Shown piece by piece: positions 44,697-54,742 of a DNA stretch of 64,000 nucleotides. The stretch spans positions 1 to 64,000 of the forward strand of contig CAUYUJ010020266.1 of the NCBI GenBank assembly GCA_963575745.1. The letters run 5' to 3'. Both the position numbers and the translations under genes were made by a program. A model generated the notes under the pieces. That model made no database searches. It saw only the letters and a list, made by a program, of their open reading frames with translations, and was not told where the DNA came from. Each line of letters opens with the position of its first letter. Position 1 is the first letter of the stretch. The DNA is from Prorocentrum cordatum. Its lineage: Eukaryota; Sar; Dinophyceae; Prorocentrales; Prorocentraceae.

Positions 44697-45929
44697 GAGC
44701 GTGTTCTACCGCTGCTGGCGGAAAACCGGGGGGGGTCACTAACCGGTTCGAACCTCCGCCCCCCCCTCCGTAAAACGGGGGGGGGGGTCACTACCGGTTC
44801 GAACCCCTCCCCCCCCCACCCCCCCAGTTCATCATGAAAAGGGGGGGGGTCACTACCGGTTCGAGCCCCCCCCCCCTCGAAAACCGGGGGGGGTCACTAC
44901 CGGTTCGAACCCCCCGGGCCCACCCCCCCCTCGAAAACCGAGTGGGGGTGCGGACAGTGGTGGGGAGGGTGTTGGTGGGGACAGTGGTGAGGGGACAGCG
45001 GGACAGTGGTGGGGACAGTGGGACAGTGGGACAGTGGTGGGGACGGTAGTGGTGGGGACAGTGGTGGGGACAATGGTGGGAACGGGGGGGACAGTGGACA
45101 GTGGTGGGGACGGTGGTGGTGGGGACAGTGGTGTGGGGACAGTGGGAATGAGGTGGAAACAGTGGGACAGTGGAGGGTACAATGGTGGTGGGGACAGTGG
45201 TGAAGGCGGTGGCGAGGACGGCGGTGGGACAATGGGACAGAGGTACAGTGGGGACAGTGGTGGGGACAGTGGGGACAGTGGTGGGAACAGTGGGACAGCT
45301 CAGTGGGACAGCGGAGGAGTCAGTGGGACAGTGGGGACAGTGGGGATAGTCGGGCAGTGGTTGGGTCCGTGGAGACAGTGGGGACAGTGGAACCGTGGTG
45401 GGAACAGTGGTGGGAACAGTGGGGACAGTGCGACAGTGGTGGGGGCACTGGTGGGGACAGTAGGGACGGTGGTGGAACCAGTGGGGACAGTGGTGGTGAG
45501 GACAGTGGTGCTGGGAACAACAGTGGGGGATGTGATGCGGACGGTGGTAGGGGCCGGGAGTCGTTTGCTGGCGGTGCGTGGGGGGAGGGGGGTGGGCCGG
45601 TAGTACCCTTCGTCTCCGGTTTTCCAGGGGGCGGGGGTTCGAACCGGTAGTCACCCCCCCCGGTTTTTTCCAGATCCGGCAGGGGGGGGGGGGGAGGGTT
45701 CGAAACCGGTAGTGACCCCCCCCGGTTTTCGAGGAGGGAGGGATGCGCGCCGGGGGGGGAGGGGTTAGGGGAGGGCCGGGGTTTTGCCGGAGAGGGGAGG
45801 GAGGAAGGGGTGGGGGTTCCATCAGGGGGGGGGGTGATTTCCGGAAGGGGGGGGGGGTGGGCGACCCCCGGGCTCCGGAGGAAAAGGCTGGCAATTTTCC
45901 ACAGTAGAGCGGCGGTGGATCACGCTCTC
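44697..45929. mobile_element. 1.2-kb GC-rich foldback element inside AT-rich DNA
   Basis: The left end GAGCGTGTTCTACCGC and right end GCGGTGGATCACGCTC are inverted relative to each other. Inside them, GGGGGTCACTACCGGTTCGA units repeat four times on the left (about 44730-44910), and their reverse complement TCGAACCGGTAGT-CACCCCC lies on the right (about 45645-45715). The centre (44945-45540) is a (GGGGACAGTGGT)n array. Both flanks are AT-rich. No transposase frame is seen. Confidence 0.7.
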
Positions 45930-46520
45930 TCTTATTTGATATTATATGGTACTACATTACGATAGTACATGTCATGTTGTATTATATTACATTGCCTTAT
46001 ATTACAGCATAGTACATTATATTATAGTACGTGCTCTAATTGATGTTATGTTATATTATTTCACATGCTGTTATACTTCCATATATTATCATGCATCATC
46101 GTATGTCATATTATGCTGCGTATTATATCATATCATATGATATGATTTTAGGTCATATTATTCCATATCATGTTACATTTTATTATATTATGTCATAGTA
46201 TAATATATTATGTTATGTTATGTTATGTTATGGTATGTTGTGTTATGTTATGTTATGATTTATTGCAGTATATTATATAATACTATATTGTAGTATAGTA
46301 TAATTTATGATATCATGTTATATTGTATTAAATTATAGTGTATTGTATTATATTTTATGGTTTTATATTTTATTATATCATATACTATGTTATTATATCA
46401 TATTGTATTATATTATAGTATATAAGATCCTATCATATCACATTATATTTCACCATCTTATATTATATCATATCATATAAAACCATATAATATCATATTG
46501 TATTACAGTATACCGCATAG
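45930..46520. repeat. AT-rich island 3
   Basis: Resumes the TATTATATT-type sequence immediately after the foldback, as if islands 2 and 3 were once continuous. Confidence 0.9.
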
Positions 46521-46569
46521 ACCACCCTTCGGGTGATAAGGAGGTGAGGGGGGGCGGAGGGACCAACGT

Positions 46570-47334
46570 CGCACTCGATTGATCTCACTATCGAACTCAC
46601 TACCGATCTCACAATCGATCTCAATCGATAGATCTCACAATCGATCTGACTATCGATCTCACACTCAATCTCACAATCGATCCCACAATCGATCTCACAT
46701 TCGGTCTCGCTATTGATCTCACAATCGATATCACAATCGATCTCGCATTCGATCTGACTATCGATCTCAATATCAAACTCACTATCGATCTCATTATCGA
46801 TCTCACATTCGGTCTCACTATCGATCTCACTATCGATATCACAATCGATCTCACAATCGATCTCGCATTCGGCCCACTATCGATCTCTCTATCGAACTCA
46901 CTTTCGATACCATTATCGATCTCACTATCGATTTCACTATCGATATCACAACCGAACTCACAATCGATCTCACATTCGGTCTCATCATCGATCTCATTTT
47001 TGAAATCATTACCGATCTCATTACCGAAAGTGATCTCACTACTAACTCAATCGATCGATCTCGCAGTCGATCTGACTATCGATCTCACAATAGAAGCCAC
47101 AATCGATTTCACATTCGGTCTCAGTATCGATCTCACTATCGATATCACAATCGATCTCACAATCGATATCGCATTCGGTCTCACAATCGATCTCATTATC
47201 GATCTCATTATCGATCTCACATTCGGTATCACAATCGATCTCACAATCGATCCCACAAGTGATCTGACATTCTATCTCACGTTTGATCTCACAATCGATA
47301 TCACTACCGATCTCACTAACGATCATCAAAACAA
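46570..47334. repeat. 12-bp CGATCTCACAAT array
   Basis: ATCGATCTCACA / ATCGATCTCACT / TCGGTCTCACTA units of 12 bp continue for about 760 bp with moderate divergence. Twelve is a multiple of three, so four-residue repeats (IDLT and RSIV types) stay open on both strands; this is still repeat and no gene is called. Confidence 0.93.
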
Positions 47335-47352
47335 AACATCAACATCGTCCAG

Positions 47353-47605
47353 CGGGACACCGGCGGGACACCGCGGGGCCCCGGCCGCCCGGAAGGGAAT
47401 CATTTCGTCCGGCCGCGCCTCAGCCACAGGGACACCAGCGGGACACCGACGGGACACCGCGGGGCCCCGGCCGCCCGGAAGGGAGACATTTGGTCCGGCC
47501 GCGCCTCAGCCACGCGGGACACCAGCAGGACACCGGCGGGACACCGCGGGGCCCCGGCCGCCCGGAAGGGAATCATTTGGTCCGGCCGCGCCTCAGCCAC
47601 AGGAG
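47353..47605. repeat. 86-89-bp tandem repeat, three units
   Basis: GGGCCCCGG.. units: CACCGCGGGGCCCCGGCCGC then CCGGAAGGGA and GGTCCGGCCGCGCCTCAGCC occur three times. The leading GGGACACCRGCR motif varies in copy number. Confidence 0.88.
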
Positions 47606-48295
47606 ACTTTCTCTCGCCCGCCCACGCAGCTTCGCCTCGCCCGCACGCACGGCACGCACGAACACGAAACCGAAATCGATTTCCCGGTAGGGGGGCTCTC
47701 TGTTCCACTTCGATCTCACCCCCTCACCTTCGATATATGTATATATGCATTACGAATATGTGTATAGGTATACAAACAGTCTATATACATACATGCCTGT
47801 AAGACCAAACTTCGGGGGGAAGGGATAAGGAGTTTTTTTCGGGGGGCGGGAGGTGACAAGTGCAGCTCTCGGTTTGCGATGGACGTCAGATCGGATTTGT
47901 GATCTATCTAGCGATGCTCGTATCAATCGATATCCGTTTTTATGTGTCTGACTATATACTTGTTGATCCAGTATGAAAGTATCTCTCGGCCTCACTATCT
48001 GCATATGTTTTGATCCCAACCACACTATATGTATGCATCTCATTGTCAATCGGTCTCTCTCTGTGTGTATATATGTATATTGATGTAGATATATTCTAGA
48101 CGCTTCACGTTACCCCACCAGTCCTTTCAGAAACGATACCCTGGCGAGTTGCCCTGATCAGGCATGTGGGGGAGCACGCAGTGAAATAAAGGCCGGGAAG
48201 TTGTCATACCCCAAGAGGGAGAGGGGGAGGAGGAGAAGGAGGAGGAGGAGGAGGGGGCAAGGGGACGAGGGAGGAGGGAGGATCTGCCCACCGAT
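47606..48295. other. no recognisable gene
   Basis: Mixed sequence, with TATATG-rich stretches at 47730-47790 and 48065-48095 and GGAGGA-rich sequence at 48215-48285. Confidence 0.5.
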
Positions 48296-48299
48296 CTCA

Positions 48300-48682
48300 G
48301 TTTCAGCAGATACATATACATAAAGATGTAAACTACATTTACATATACATAAGCATACACATCCACATGTACACACATTTACATATGCATATATATATAT
48401 ATATGTATGCGTTGGCACATACATATAAACATACAGCTACACACAGCTACACATATGCATGCACACAACCATATACACACACGTATGCGTATACACGTAT
48501 ATTTTACACATCCATATACATATACATTTACGTATACGTATCAATCCATATACATACATCTCCACATATACATCGTCATATACATATACGTATGTAGATA
48601 CACATACATGTATACACACATGTACATATACACACATGTAGATGTGCGCATCTACATGTGTGTATATATATATAGATTCACC
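48300..48682. repeat. (ACATATAC)n-type array
   Basis: ACATATACAT, ACACACAT and GTATACAC units of 6-10 bp run for about 380 bp. Confidence 0.9.
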
Positions 48683-48718
48683 GCATTGCTCCCACTGCTT
48701 AGTCATCTACAGACGGCA

Positions 48719-48980
48719 GCCACGGGACAAACATGGGACAACCACAGGACAGCCACAGAGCACCACAGGCCAACCACGGAACAATCTCGAGACTAGCACG
48801 ATCAATCACGGGACAACCACAGGGCACCCATGTGACAATCACGGGATGAAAGCACGGGAAAGGTTCTGGAAAACCTTTGGACAACACGAGTCAACCACGG
48901 GACAATCGCAGGACGTCCCGTGCACGCCACGCGGCATCCACGGTGCAACCATGGGACAACCACAGGACACTTCCCGGTTG
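48719..48980. repeat. degenerate ACCACGGGACAACCACAGG repeat
   Basis: GGGACAACCACAGGACA units of about 16-20 bp, irregular. The next stretch, 48981-49224, is unique with nothing recognised. Confidence 0.7.
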
Positions 48981-49224
48981 TCCCGGAGGGCCGCGATTCA
49001 CTTTGGCGGGGCCTAGACTCAGCTAGTGGAGGATTTCGCGCTGCTTTGTCTTGCTCGCATTCGCGTTACGCACTGCACGAAGCGGAGGCGAATCAGACTT
49101 CCCGTTTGGGGTCCTCCGTTTCGATTTCGGTCTCGCCCTCCAACCTCCAATAGAGTCTCGTGCCGTCTTATGTGGGGGGCCGTACTTACCATCATCTCCG
49201 TTTTTAGAATGCATTCGCGTCGAT

Positions 49225-49335
49225 GATCGTCGTAATCGATGGGATAGTGTCGATATGGCGTCGATTAGCGTCGGCTAGCGTCGATTAGCGTCGATTTAGC
49301 GTCGATTAGCGTCGGTTAGCGCTGATCAGCGTGGA
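49225..49335. repeat. GCGTCGATTA repeats
   Basis: GTCGATTAGC and GTCGGTTAGC units, about ten in 110 bp. Confidence 0.85.
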
Positions 49336-49420
49336 TTCGCAAGAGCCAGCAAGATGGTATCGGATGCCACCGAGCGTCCTCTCTCTCCCCCTCTCTGACA
49401 AGACCCTCGTGCCAAGGGGC

Positions 49421-49640
49421 AGCCCAGTTTTTCAAAACTCCCCCCTCCTCCCCGGTACACATCCTGTACCATGTCGGCCCGAAGAGTCGTCCGCGATGGT
49501 TCTGGATGTCGCTCAGAGGCCGTCAGAACGCCCAGTTTTTCGAAACTCCTCCTTCCTTCCTTGTACACGCCCTGTGCCATGTCGGCTTGAAGAGCTGTCC
49601 ACGATGGTTCTGGATGTCACTCCGAGGCCGTCAGGACGCC
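49421..49640. repeat. 108-bp tandem repeat, two units
   Basis: CCCAGTTTTTC.AAACTCC, TGTACC/TGTGCCATGTCGGC and GATGGTTCTGGATGTC recur 108 bp apart. Confidence 0.82.
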
Positions 49641-50080
49641 CCAGGATGGCCCAGGGCTCTCCACGATGTCTCCAGGGCGGCCCCAAGAGATCACGCGACA
49701 CCTCCAGAGAGGCTCCAACAGGCCCCAAGAGAGGCCCCCAGGCACGCCACATGGGGCAGACACCCGAGGTGTTTCAATGCTTTTCGTTCTCAGGCTCTTC
49801 TCCTTCCCATAGCTTTGGGAGCGTCTCAGCCCGAGGAAAGCCCCCATGCGTCCCCAGAACTCCCCAGGAGGACCCCCTAAGACGGCCCAAGAGAGCCTGG
49901 GGAAGGGGCCCAGAGAACCCCAAGACGGCCCAAGAGAGTGTCCAGATGACCCAAGAGAGCCATCCCAAAGAGCAGCAAGACGTGTCAAGACGGCCGCTCA
50001 GATCCTTCAGAGGTCTCAAAGAGGCTCCAGGAGGCCCCTCTGAGTCCCAAGGCGCCCTCTAGCGAGCCCCAGGACAGGAC
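49641..50080 (-). repeat. degenerate CCAAGAGAGGCCCC array
   Basis: Reverse-orientation relatives of the CTTGGGGGCCT arrays. Positions 50081-50339 hold nothing recognisable. Confidence 0.7.
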
Positions 50081-50339
50081 GCAGACACTTCAGGCAGATC
50101 CCCACGATACCCCCACACTCCAAATAGCAAGCCTGCCCATTTATTTTTCAAGATATATCACTGCAGTTTGTCGAGGTCCGCAATGGCTGACCTCCTCTAC
50201 CCGAGTGTGGCTCAGAAGGGTCCGCGGGGCTGCGTGCGGTTTTGGAGTACTTCTGGGGTTCCTGGTTTGTTCGCTCGAGGTGGCTGCAAGAGCGCCTCGG
50301 AGGAGTCTCACACGCCTCACGAGGCCTGGGCCCCACTTC

Positions 50340-50461
50340 TGATGGGATAGCACATTTGTCAGACTAGGTTCAGCAGTTGTGTAGCGAGCTAGGTGTGTAT
50401 CCGTGATTCGCCTATTGTTATGGCTCAAGGGAAAACATTGCCCAATCCTCCTGCTGCCACA
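50340..50461 (+). repeat. 5' LTR (122 bp)
   Basis: TGATGGGATAGCACATTTG to CTGCTGCCACA. It is identical to the 3' LTR except for two substitutions and one missing T. It is very short for a copia LTR. No TATA box is evident. Confidence 0.93.
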
Positions 50462-50463
50462 GT

Positions 50464-50475
50464 TGGTAGCGGAGC
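50464..50475 (+). promoter_or_regulatory. primer-binding site
   Basis: TGGTAGCGGAGC starts two bases after the LTR and matches 10 of 12 bases of the TGGTATCAGAGC initiator-Met tRNA site typical of copia elements. Confidence 0.8.
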
Positions 50476-50595
50476 GCGGTCCGGGCGAGAGGCCATGGGT
50501 GCCAGGCAGCAGCCTCGTCGGTGAGCTGTCCCTGCGCTTGCGAGCCCTCGCCCCGGCTGCGCTCTGAGCGCTGGGTGCGTGAGGGGATCCACGGC

Positions 50596-51678
50596 ATGTC
50601 GTCCCAAGAGGGGACGCCAGGGGACGAGCAGGAGAAGACGAAGGCGATGGAAGTACCAGGCGGGGGGAGCGCCAGCGGCGCGGCGCCAGGTGCCACCACC
50701 ATCGCCATGACGCAGGAGCAGTGGAAGGCCCTCGCCCACGACATAGTGGATCGGACTATGTCAGCGGTGAGGGCTGGCACGACTACAGGGCAGAGCACGG
50801 ACAGCTGGAGCGGCTGGAATGACCACGCTCGACGAGCGACGACGGCCGCAGACGGAGCTGGCGAGGACCCCTGGCACTCCGCGCAGGGCGACCCGTGGAG
50901 CGGGAACGGCCAGGCGCGAGGGAGCTCAGGGACGGCGGCCGCGGAGGCGGCGGCGACGGGCGAGACCGACGGCCACAAGGACAGCGACTGGGGCAAGAGC
51001 GGCTGGGCCGCCGGACGCTCCGAGTGGGCCGGCGGCTGGGGCTCTGGCCAGGACTGGAGCAGAAGCTGGTGGCCCAGCAGCTGGAGCCAGCCCAGCACGA
51101 GGGGCGACTTCACTGACCAACCCGCGTGGCCAGGCTGGACGCACTACCGCCAGTGGAAGCGTGCACTGCGACGGTGGAGCGAGAACACGGATGTGGCGCT
51201 ATGGCGCCGAGCAAAACGATTTCTGAAGTTGTTTGATTGGACGATGCAAGCGAAGTTCGAGGACATCTCTGATCGTGAGGCGGTTTCGTCCTCGTGGCTG
51301 GACATTTTGTTAGCCAGGATGGACCTGCTGATCGGAGAGCGCGAAGGGGACGAGCTCCGCCGAGCCGGCCGTAAGGCCCTGTTCGAGGCAGCTCGCGAGA
51401 GCAAGGAGTCTTTGACGCAGTATGTGTCCTGGCGCGAGGCGCAGCTTCAAGAAGCAGAGGGACATGACCTGTGGATGTCCCCGAAGCTGAAGGGCCTCTT
51501 CCTAGAAGAGGGAGCGGGGCTCTCCGCCCAGGGAACACAGAATTTGAGGACGCTGACCCAGGGCAAGATGGACTACGCGGACATCGCGTGGGCCCTCCGC
51601 CAGATGGACTCGTCCGGCTCAGAGCGCCTGCTACCAGGCCGAGCCGGGGCCGGGACCATGATGGAGGGCGCGTTCTGA
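50596..51678 (+). CDS. copia gag, N-terminal part
   Basis: 360 residues from the Met at 50596. Another in-frame Met lies at 50521, but its extra 25 residues are Arg/Cys-rich and look like leader sequence. The first ~190 residues are Gly/Ala/Ser/Trp-rich and disordered. The C-terminal half, from WTHYRQWKRALRRW onward, is helical with WDILLARMDLL-like and SKESLTQYVSWREAQLQEAE stretches, as in Ty1/copia gag capsids. The frame ends at 51678. The acidic continuation and zinc knuckle lie in other frames downstream, so a frameshift or splice would be needed to join them. Confidence 0.8.
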   Translation: MSSQEGTPGDEQEKTKAMEVPGGGSASGAAPGATTIAMTQEQWKALAHDIVDRTMSAVRAGTTTGQSTDSWSGWNDHARRATTAADGAGEDPWHSAQGDPWSGNGQARGSSGTAAAEAAATGETDGHKDSDWGKSGWAAGRSEWAGGWGSGQDWSRSWWPSSWSQPSTRGDFTDQPAWPGWTHYRQWKRALRRWSENTDVALWRRAKRFLKLFDWTMQAKFEDISDREAVSSSWLDILLARMDLLIGEREGDELRRAGRKALFEAARESKESLTQYVSWREAQLQEAEGHDLWMSPKLKGLFLEEGAGLSAQGTQNLRTLTQGKMDYADIAWALRQMDSSGSERLLPGRAGAGTMMEGAF

Positions 51679-51748
51679 CGCGTGCCCTGAGCTAGGCCCT
51701 AGGGTAGAGCACCCTCCCTCCTCCTCTTTCCTCCACCCCTCTGGTCTG

Positions 51749-52120
51749 GTCGACGGTGGTGGTAAAGCCAACCTGGAGTCAGAGGACGAGGACGACGGTT
51801 ACGACTACTTCGAGGTCGAGGGAGACTTCGACGTCGATGCGGTGCTGGCCGAGATCGAGGACATGGACCTGCACGAAGACGAGCTGGACGACACCTTGGC
51901 GGCGATGGCCAACGATCGATCTTGGAAGCAGAACAAAGATATGAAACGAGCTGCTCGACAGATCCGGGAGTTCTTCCGAGGCAAGCCTGGAGGTGATGGA
52001 GCCCCTCCTCCTCCACGGGTCCCTCGGCAGGGCGGTCGCGGTGGCGGCCGCAACGGAGGTCGAGGCCGCGGACGAGGACGAGAGGCGGTCGGTCGAGACT
52101 CTCGCTGGAGCAGCTCATGA
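51749..52120 (+). CDS. gag continuation: acidic and RGG-rich segment
   Basis: This frame starts without an obvious initiator and carries LESEDEDDGYDYFEVEGDFD, a helical acidic stretch (AVLAEIEDMDLHEDELDDTL) and a basic GGRGGGRNGGRGRGRGRE tail of nucleic-acid-binding type. Its stop codon (52118-52120) overlaps the ATG of the next frame as ATGA. It probably links capsid to zinc knuckle in the gag polyprotein. Confidence 0.6.
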   Translation, partial: VDGGGKANLESEDEDDGYDYFEVEGDFDVDAVLAEIEDMDLHEDELDDTLAAMANDRSWKQNKDMKRAARQIREFFRGKPGGDGAPPPPRVPRQGGRGGGRNGGRGRGRGREAVGRDSRWSSS

Positions 52121-52876
52121 AAGTGACGAAGTGCAAGCTATGCCACCAGAAGGGCCACTGGGGGCGTGAGTGTCCCAGCAGGGGCAGCGGCGCAGACAAG
52201 CAGAAGGAGAAGAACACGGCCGCCAGGCGAGAGTTGTCGGCCTACATGTTCGACGGCTACATCTCGGGCCCGGCGGCGGCCAGCTTCCCGAGCTGGCGCG
52301 AGGCAGAGGCCGAGCTCGCCGCCGAGGGCATCTACCTAGCGGCGAGGGCGACGCAGGGCCTGGTCGACCCCGGGGCGGGGGGCGACCCTGTAGGCTTGGA
52401 GGCCCTCAACCGCGAGGCGCAGGCCCTTGCGGATCAGGACATGTGCTACGTGCTGGTTCCGCTTCAGCACCGGAGGCCGAGGGCGGCCAACGGGGTGGGG
52501 GGAGCAGCGAAGGTGATCGCGTCCATCCTCTTCCCGATGTGCCTCGGCGGGGCGTTCGGCATCGTCGAGACGACAGTCCTGGAGGATGCGGTTCCCCACG
52601 TCCTGAGTGTGTACCTGCTGGAGTTCCTCGGCAGCGTGATCGACCTCCCGCAGAATATGATGGCGCTGAACACTCCAGAGCCCGAGGTCACGCTCACGCG
52701 GCTCGGCTCTGCTCACAGGATGGTGGACATCGTCCGGCCCCTGCCCGGACCGTGTGAGGTTCCCGACTCAGCCTCCCAGAAGTATCCTTTCCTCTCTCCC
52801 GGCGCCTTTGCGCTGGCGGGGCGCCCAGTACCGAAGATGTCCAGCGAGGGCACACTGATGCAGTACATCATCATTC

Positions 52877-52917
<41 letters not shown>

Positions 52918-53148
52918 GTCACCATCTTCGGGCCCAGGAGACGTGTCGGGGGAAGAGCTCGTCAGCGCAGAGGGGACTACCGGGACCAGATCGAGGGGGT
53001 CCTGGGGTACGTCAAGGACCTGAATAGGTTGCTGATCGTGATTGGGAGTCTGGGGCTGTACCAGTTGCTCATCGGGACCGCTGCCTTGGTAAGGGCGGCC
53101 CTCCAGCCACGAGCTCAGCGGCCCGCCCCGGGCCGGAATCAGAGGTAG
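52117..53148 (+). CDS. gag zinc knuckle plus retropepsin-like protease (degenerate), poly-Ile tail
   Basis: 343 residues. Residues 6-19 form a CCHC zinc knuckle (C-x2-C-x4-H-x4-C; CKLCHQKGHWGREC). A protease-like domain follows: GLVDPGAGGDPVGLEALNRE has the position of the D-T/S-G catalytic motif but reads D-P-G. Later hydrophobic strands (FGIVETTVLEDAVPHVLSVY, LGSVIDLPQNMMAL) fit a retropepsin fold.

Residues about 250-267 are poly-Ile, encoded by an (ATC)n microsatellite at 52880-52918, followed by ordinary sequence with a second hydrophobic stretch. Loss of the catalytic Thr/Ser suggests an inactive protease. Confidence 0.65.
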
Positions 53149-53313
53149 GATCGATCAAGGAAGCTAAGGTCAATGGGTGCAGGGCCATCAAGACGGCCCC
53201 CGGGGCTCTCGAGTCCCGTCCCAACCCCTCCTCCGTAGAACATCTGGGCTCAAGCGACAACTTCAGCCTCGCGAGCTTTCTCGATCAACCTCGGGCGCTG
53301 CACTCAGGCGGCG

Positions 53314-54645
53314 ATGATGCCGCGGACGGTGATCTGCGCAGCGCTGCTGCTGGCGACGATCGGTTTCACGGTGGAGGCCGGAAAGAAGAAGGAGCCAGGA
53401 GCGAAGAAGATGACGGGCGAGTTCCTGGCAGCCCATCGCAGGGGCCAGGGATCAGAATCGGACAGCGACCAGACTCAGCTGCCGGACCGCCCGCCCCATG
53501 ACGCTCTGCCGTCCTCCAGCGGCGGCGGCGCCGTGGTCCCAGGACAGCAGCCCGGAGCTTCGAGCGGGGCGGCGGCGGCAGCGGCTCAGGCGACGAGCGT
53601 GGGAGCGAGCGCCCGGGCGTCGCCTCCATTGCCGCCGGGTCCACCTCCTCAGGGACCACTTGGTCCTCAGGGTCAGTGGAACGAGCCGATGCCCATGGCA
53701 GCGGGACTTCCACCACCCACAGCCGAGCCGATGCTGTGGAACGCGGCGGCGGTGGCAGCGGGTTGGCCGCCCGCGGCTGCGGCGACGGGGCCCCCGCCCC
53801 CGCCGCTGACGGGGCCAGCCGCGACCAAGCCACCCCCCAAGCCCTGGCCGTGCTGTCCTCACGGCCGGGTGAAGTACTTCGGCAACCAGCACGGGGGCAG
53901 CAGCAAGTGCCTCGACTGCGAGGAGCGCCTCGCGTGGGTCCCGAGGGGGCACGGGCAGAGCGCAGGACAGCCTCAGCCGCCGACCGCGGCGGACGCGGCT
54001 CGGGCAGCAGCAGCGTCGGCGGCTCGAGCTGTCGATACCCTCCAGAACGACCCAGATTTCCGCGCCGGCGGGGCAGCGCTGACTACCGTGAACAGTCTCT
54101 CGAGTCTCCTCCAGGGCCTTCAGTGGCAGCTGCAGACGCTGCCCGAGGGTCTCAGGCAGTTCGGACGCGTGCAGGAGGTGGTGGACAGGATGATCGAGGT
54201 CGCCACCACGGCGCAGGAGGCCCCGACGCAGACGGTGGAGGGCTTGCAGCAGATCCACCAGGCGGTGATCCACATCAAGCGCTCCCTCGGAACCATGGAG
54301 GACCTGGGGGAATCGGTCGACACCCTCCAGGCGCAGGTCAACCAGATGCAGGGCTCCATCAACAACATCGAGACGAGCCTGGGGCAGCTGGGCATGATGG
54401 TCGTGCAGGTGGGCAACGCCGTGGCTGGCATCACGAACGTGTTGAACAATTTCACCATGGGGGTGCAGTCGGCCGCGGGGTCGTCGAGCAGCGGGGGTAC
54501 CCACGTCCCCTCCAGCCGAGGTGGGAACCTCCTCCCCCAGAGGACGACTCCAACGAGAACTACCAGGGCGGCCAAGGCACGACCACGACCACGACGGCGT
54601 CCTCCGAGGCATCGACGACCGCGACCCCTCAGACGGCCGTGGTGA
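53314..54645 (+). CDS. accessory pol segment: Pro-rich, zinc-ribbon-like, coiled coil
   Basis: 443 residues in one frame, between protease and integrase. The start MMPRTVICAALLLATIGFTV reads like a signal peptide, though it may be internal polyprotein sequence. A Ser/Pro/Ala-rich region follows to about residue 180. Next is CCPHGRVKYFGNQHGGSSKC then LDC, a C-x2-H...C-x2-C arrangement that could bind zinc. From about residue 225 to 390 there is a long helical coiled coil (VQEVVDRMIEVATTAQEA; LGESVDTLQAQVNQMQGSIN).

Near 54540 the meaningful frame shifts: EDDSNENYQGGQGTTTTTTA continues to GFDLPAIPEAVGESWELLGD and a stop at 54740. I recall a similar C-H-NQ-G-C-C motif in other dinoflagellate copia proteins. 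Its function is unknown. Confidence 0.6.
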   Translation: MMPRTVICAALLLATIGFTVEAGKKKEPGAKKMTGEFLAAHRRGQGSESDSDQTQLPDRPPHDALPSSSGGGAVVPGQQPGASSGAAAAAAQATSVGASARASPPLPPGPPPQGPLGPQGQWNEPMPMAAGLPPPTAEPMLWNAAAVAAGWPPAAAATGPPPPPLTGPAATKPPPKPWPCCPHGRVKYFGNQHGGSSKCLDCEERLAWVPRGHGQSAGQPQPPTAADAARAAAASAARAVDTLQNDPDFRAGGAALTTVNSLSSLLQGLQWQLQTLPEGLRQFGRVQEVVDRMIEVATTAQEAPTQTVEGLQQIHQAVIHIKRSLGTMEDLGESVDTLQAQVNQMQGSINNIETSLGQLGMMVVQVGNAVAGITNVLNNFTMGVQSAAGSSSSGGTHVPSSRGGNLLPQRTTPTRTTRAAKARPRPRRRPPRHRRPRPLRRPW

Positions 54646-54742
54646 CGCCACCTCTCGGGGGCTTCGACCTCCCGGCCATCCCAGAGGCAGTGGGCGAGAG
54701 CTGGGAGCTGCTGGGCGACGAAGCTCCCAGCCTGGTGTGAGT

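Noticed and set aside
46851-47767. Ice-binding-like IDLT repeat protein
   Set aside because: The 12-bp DNA repeat keeps frames open on both strands; no signal peptide or flanking coding signal.
50410-50435. ATGGCTCAAGGG in the LTRs as a spliced-leader relict
   Set aside because: Only the GGCTCAAG end matches; the upstream leader bases are absent and the sequence is explained by the LTR.
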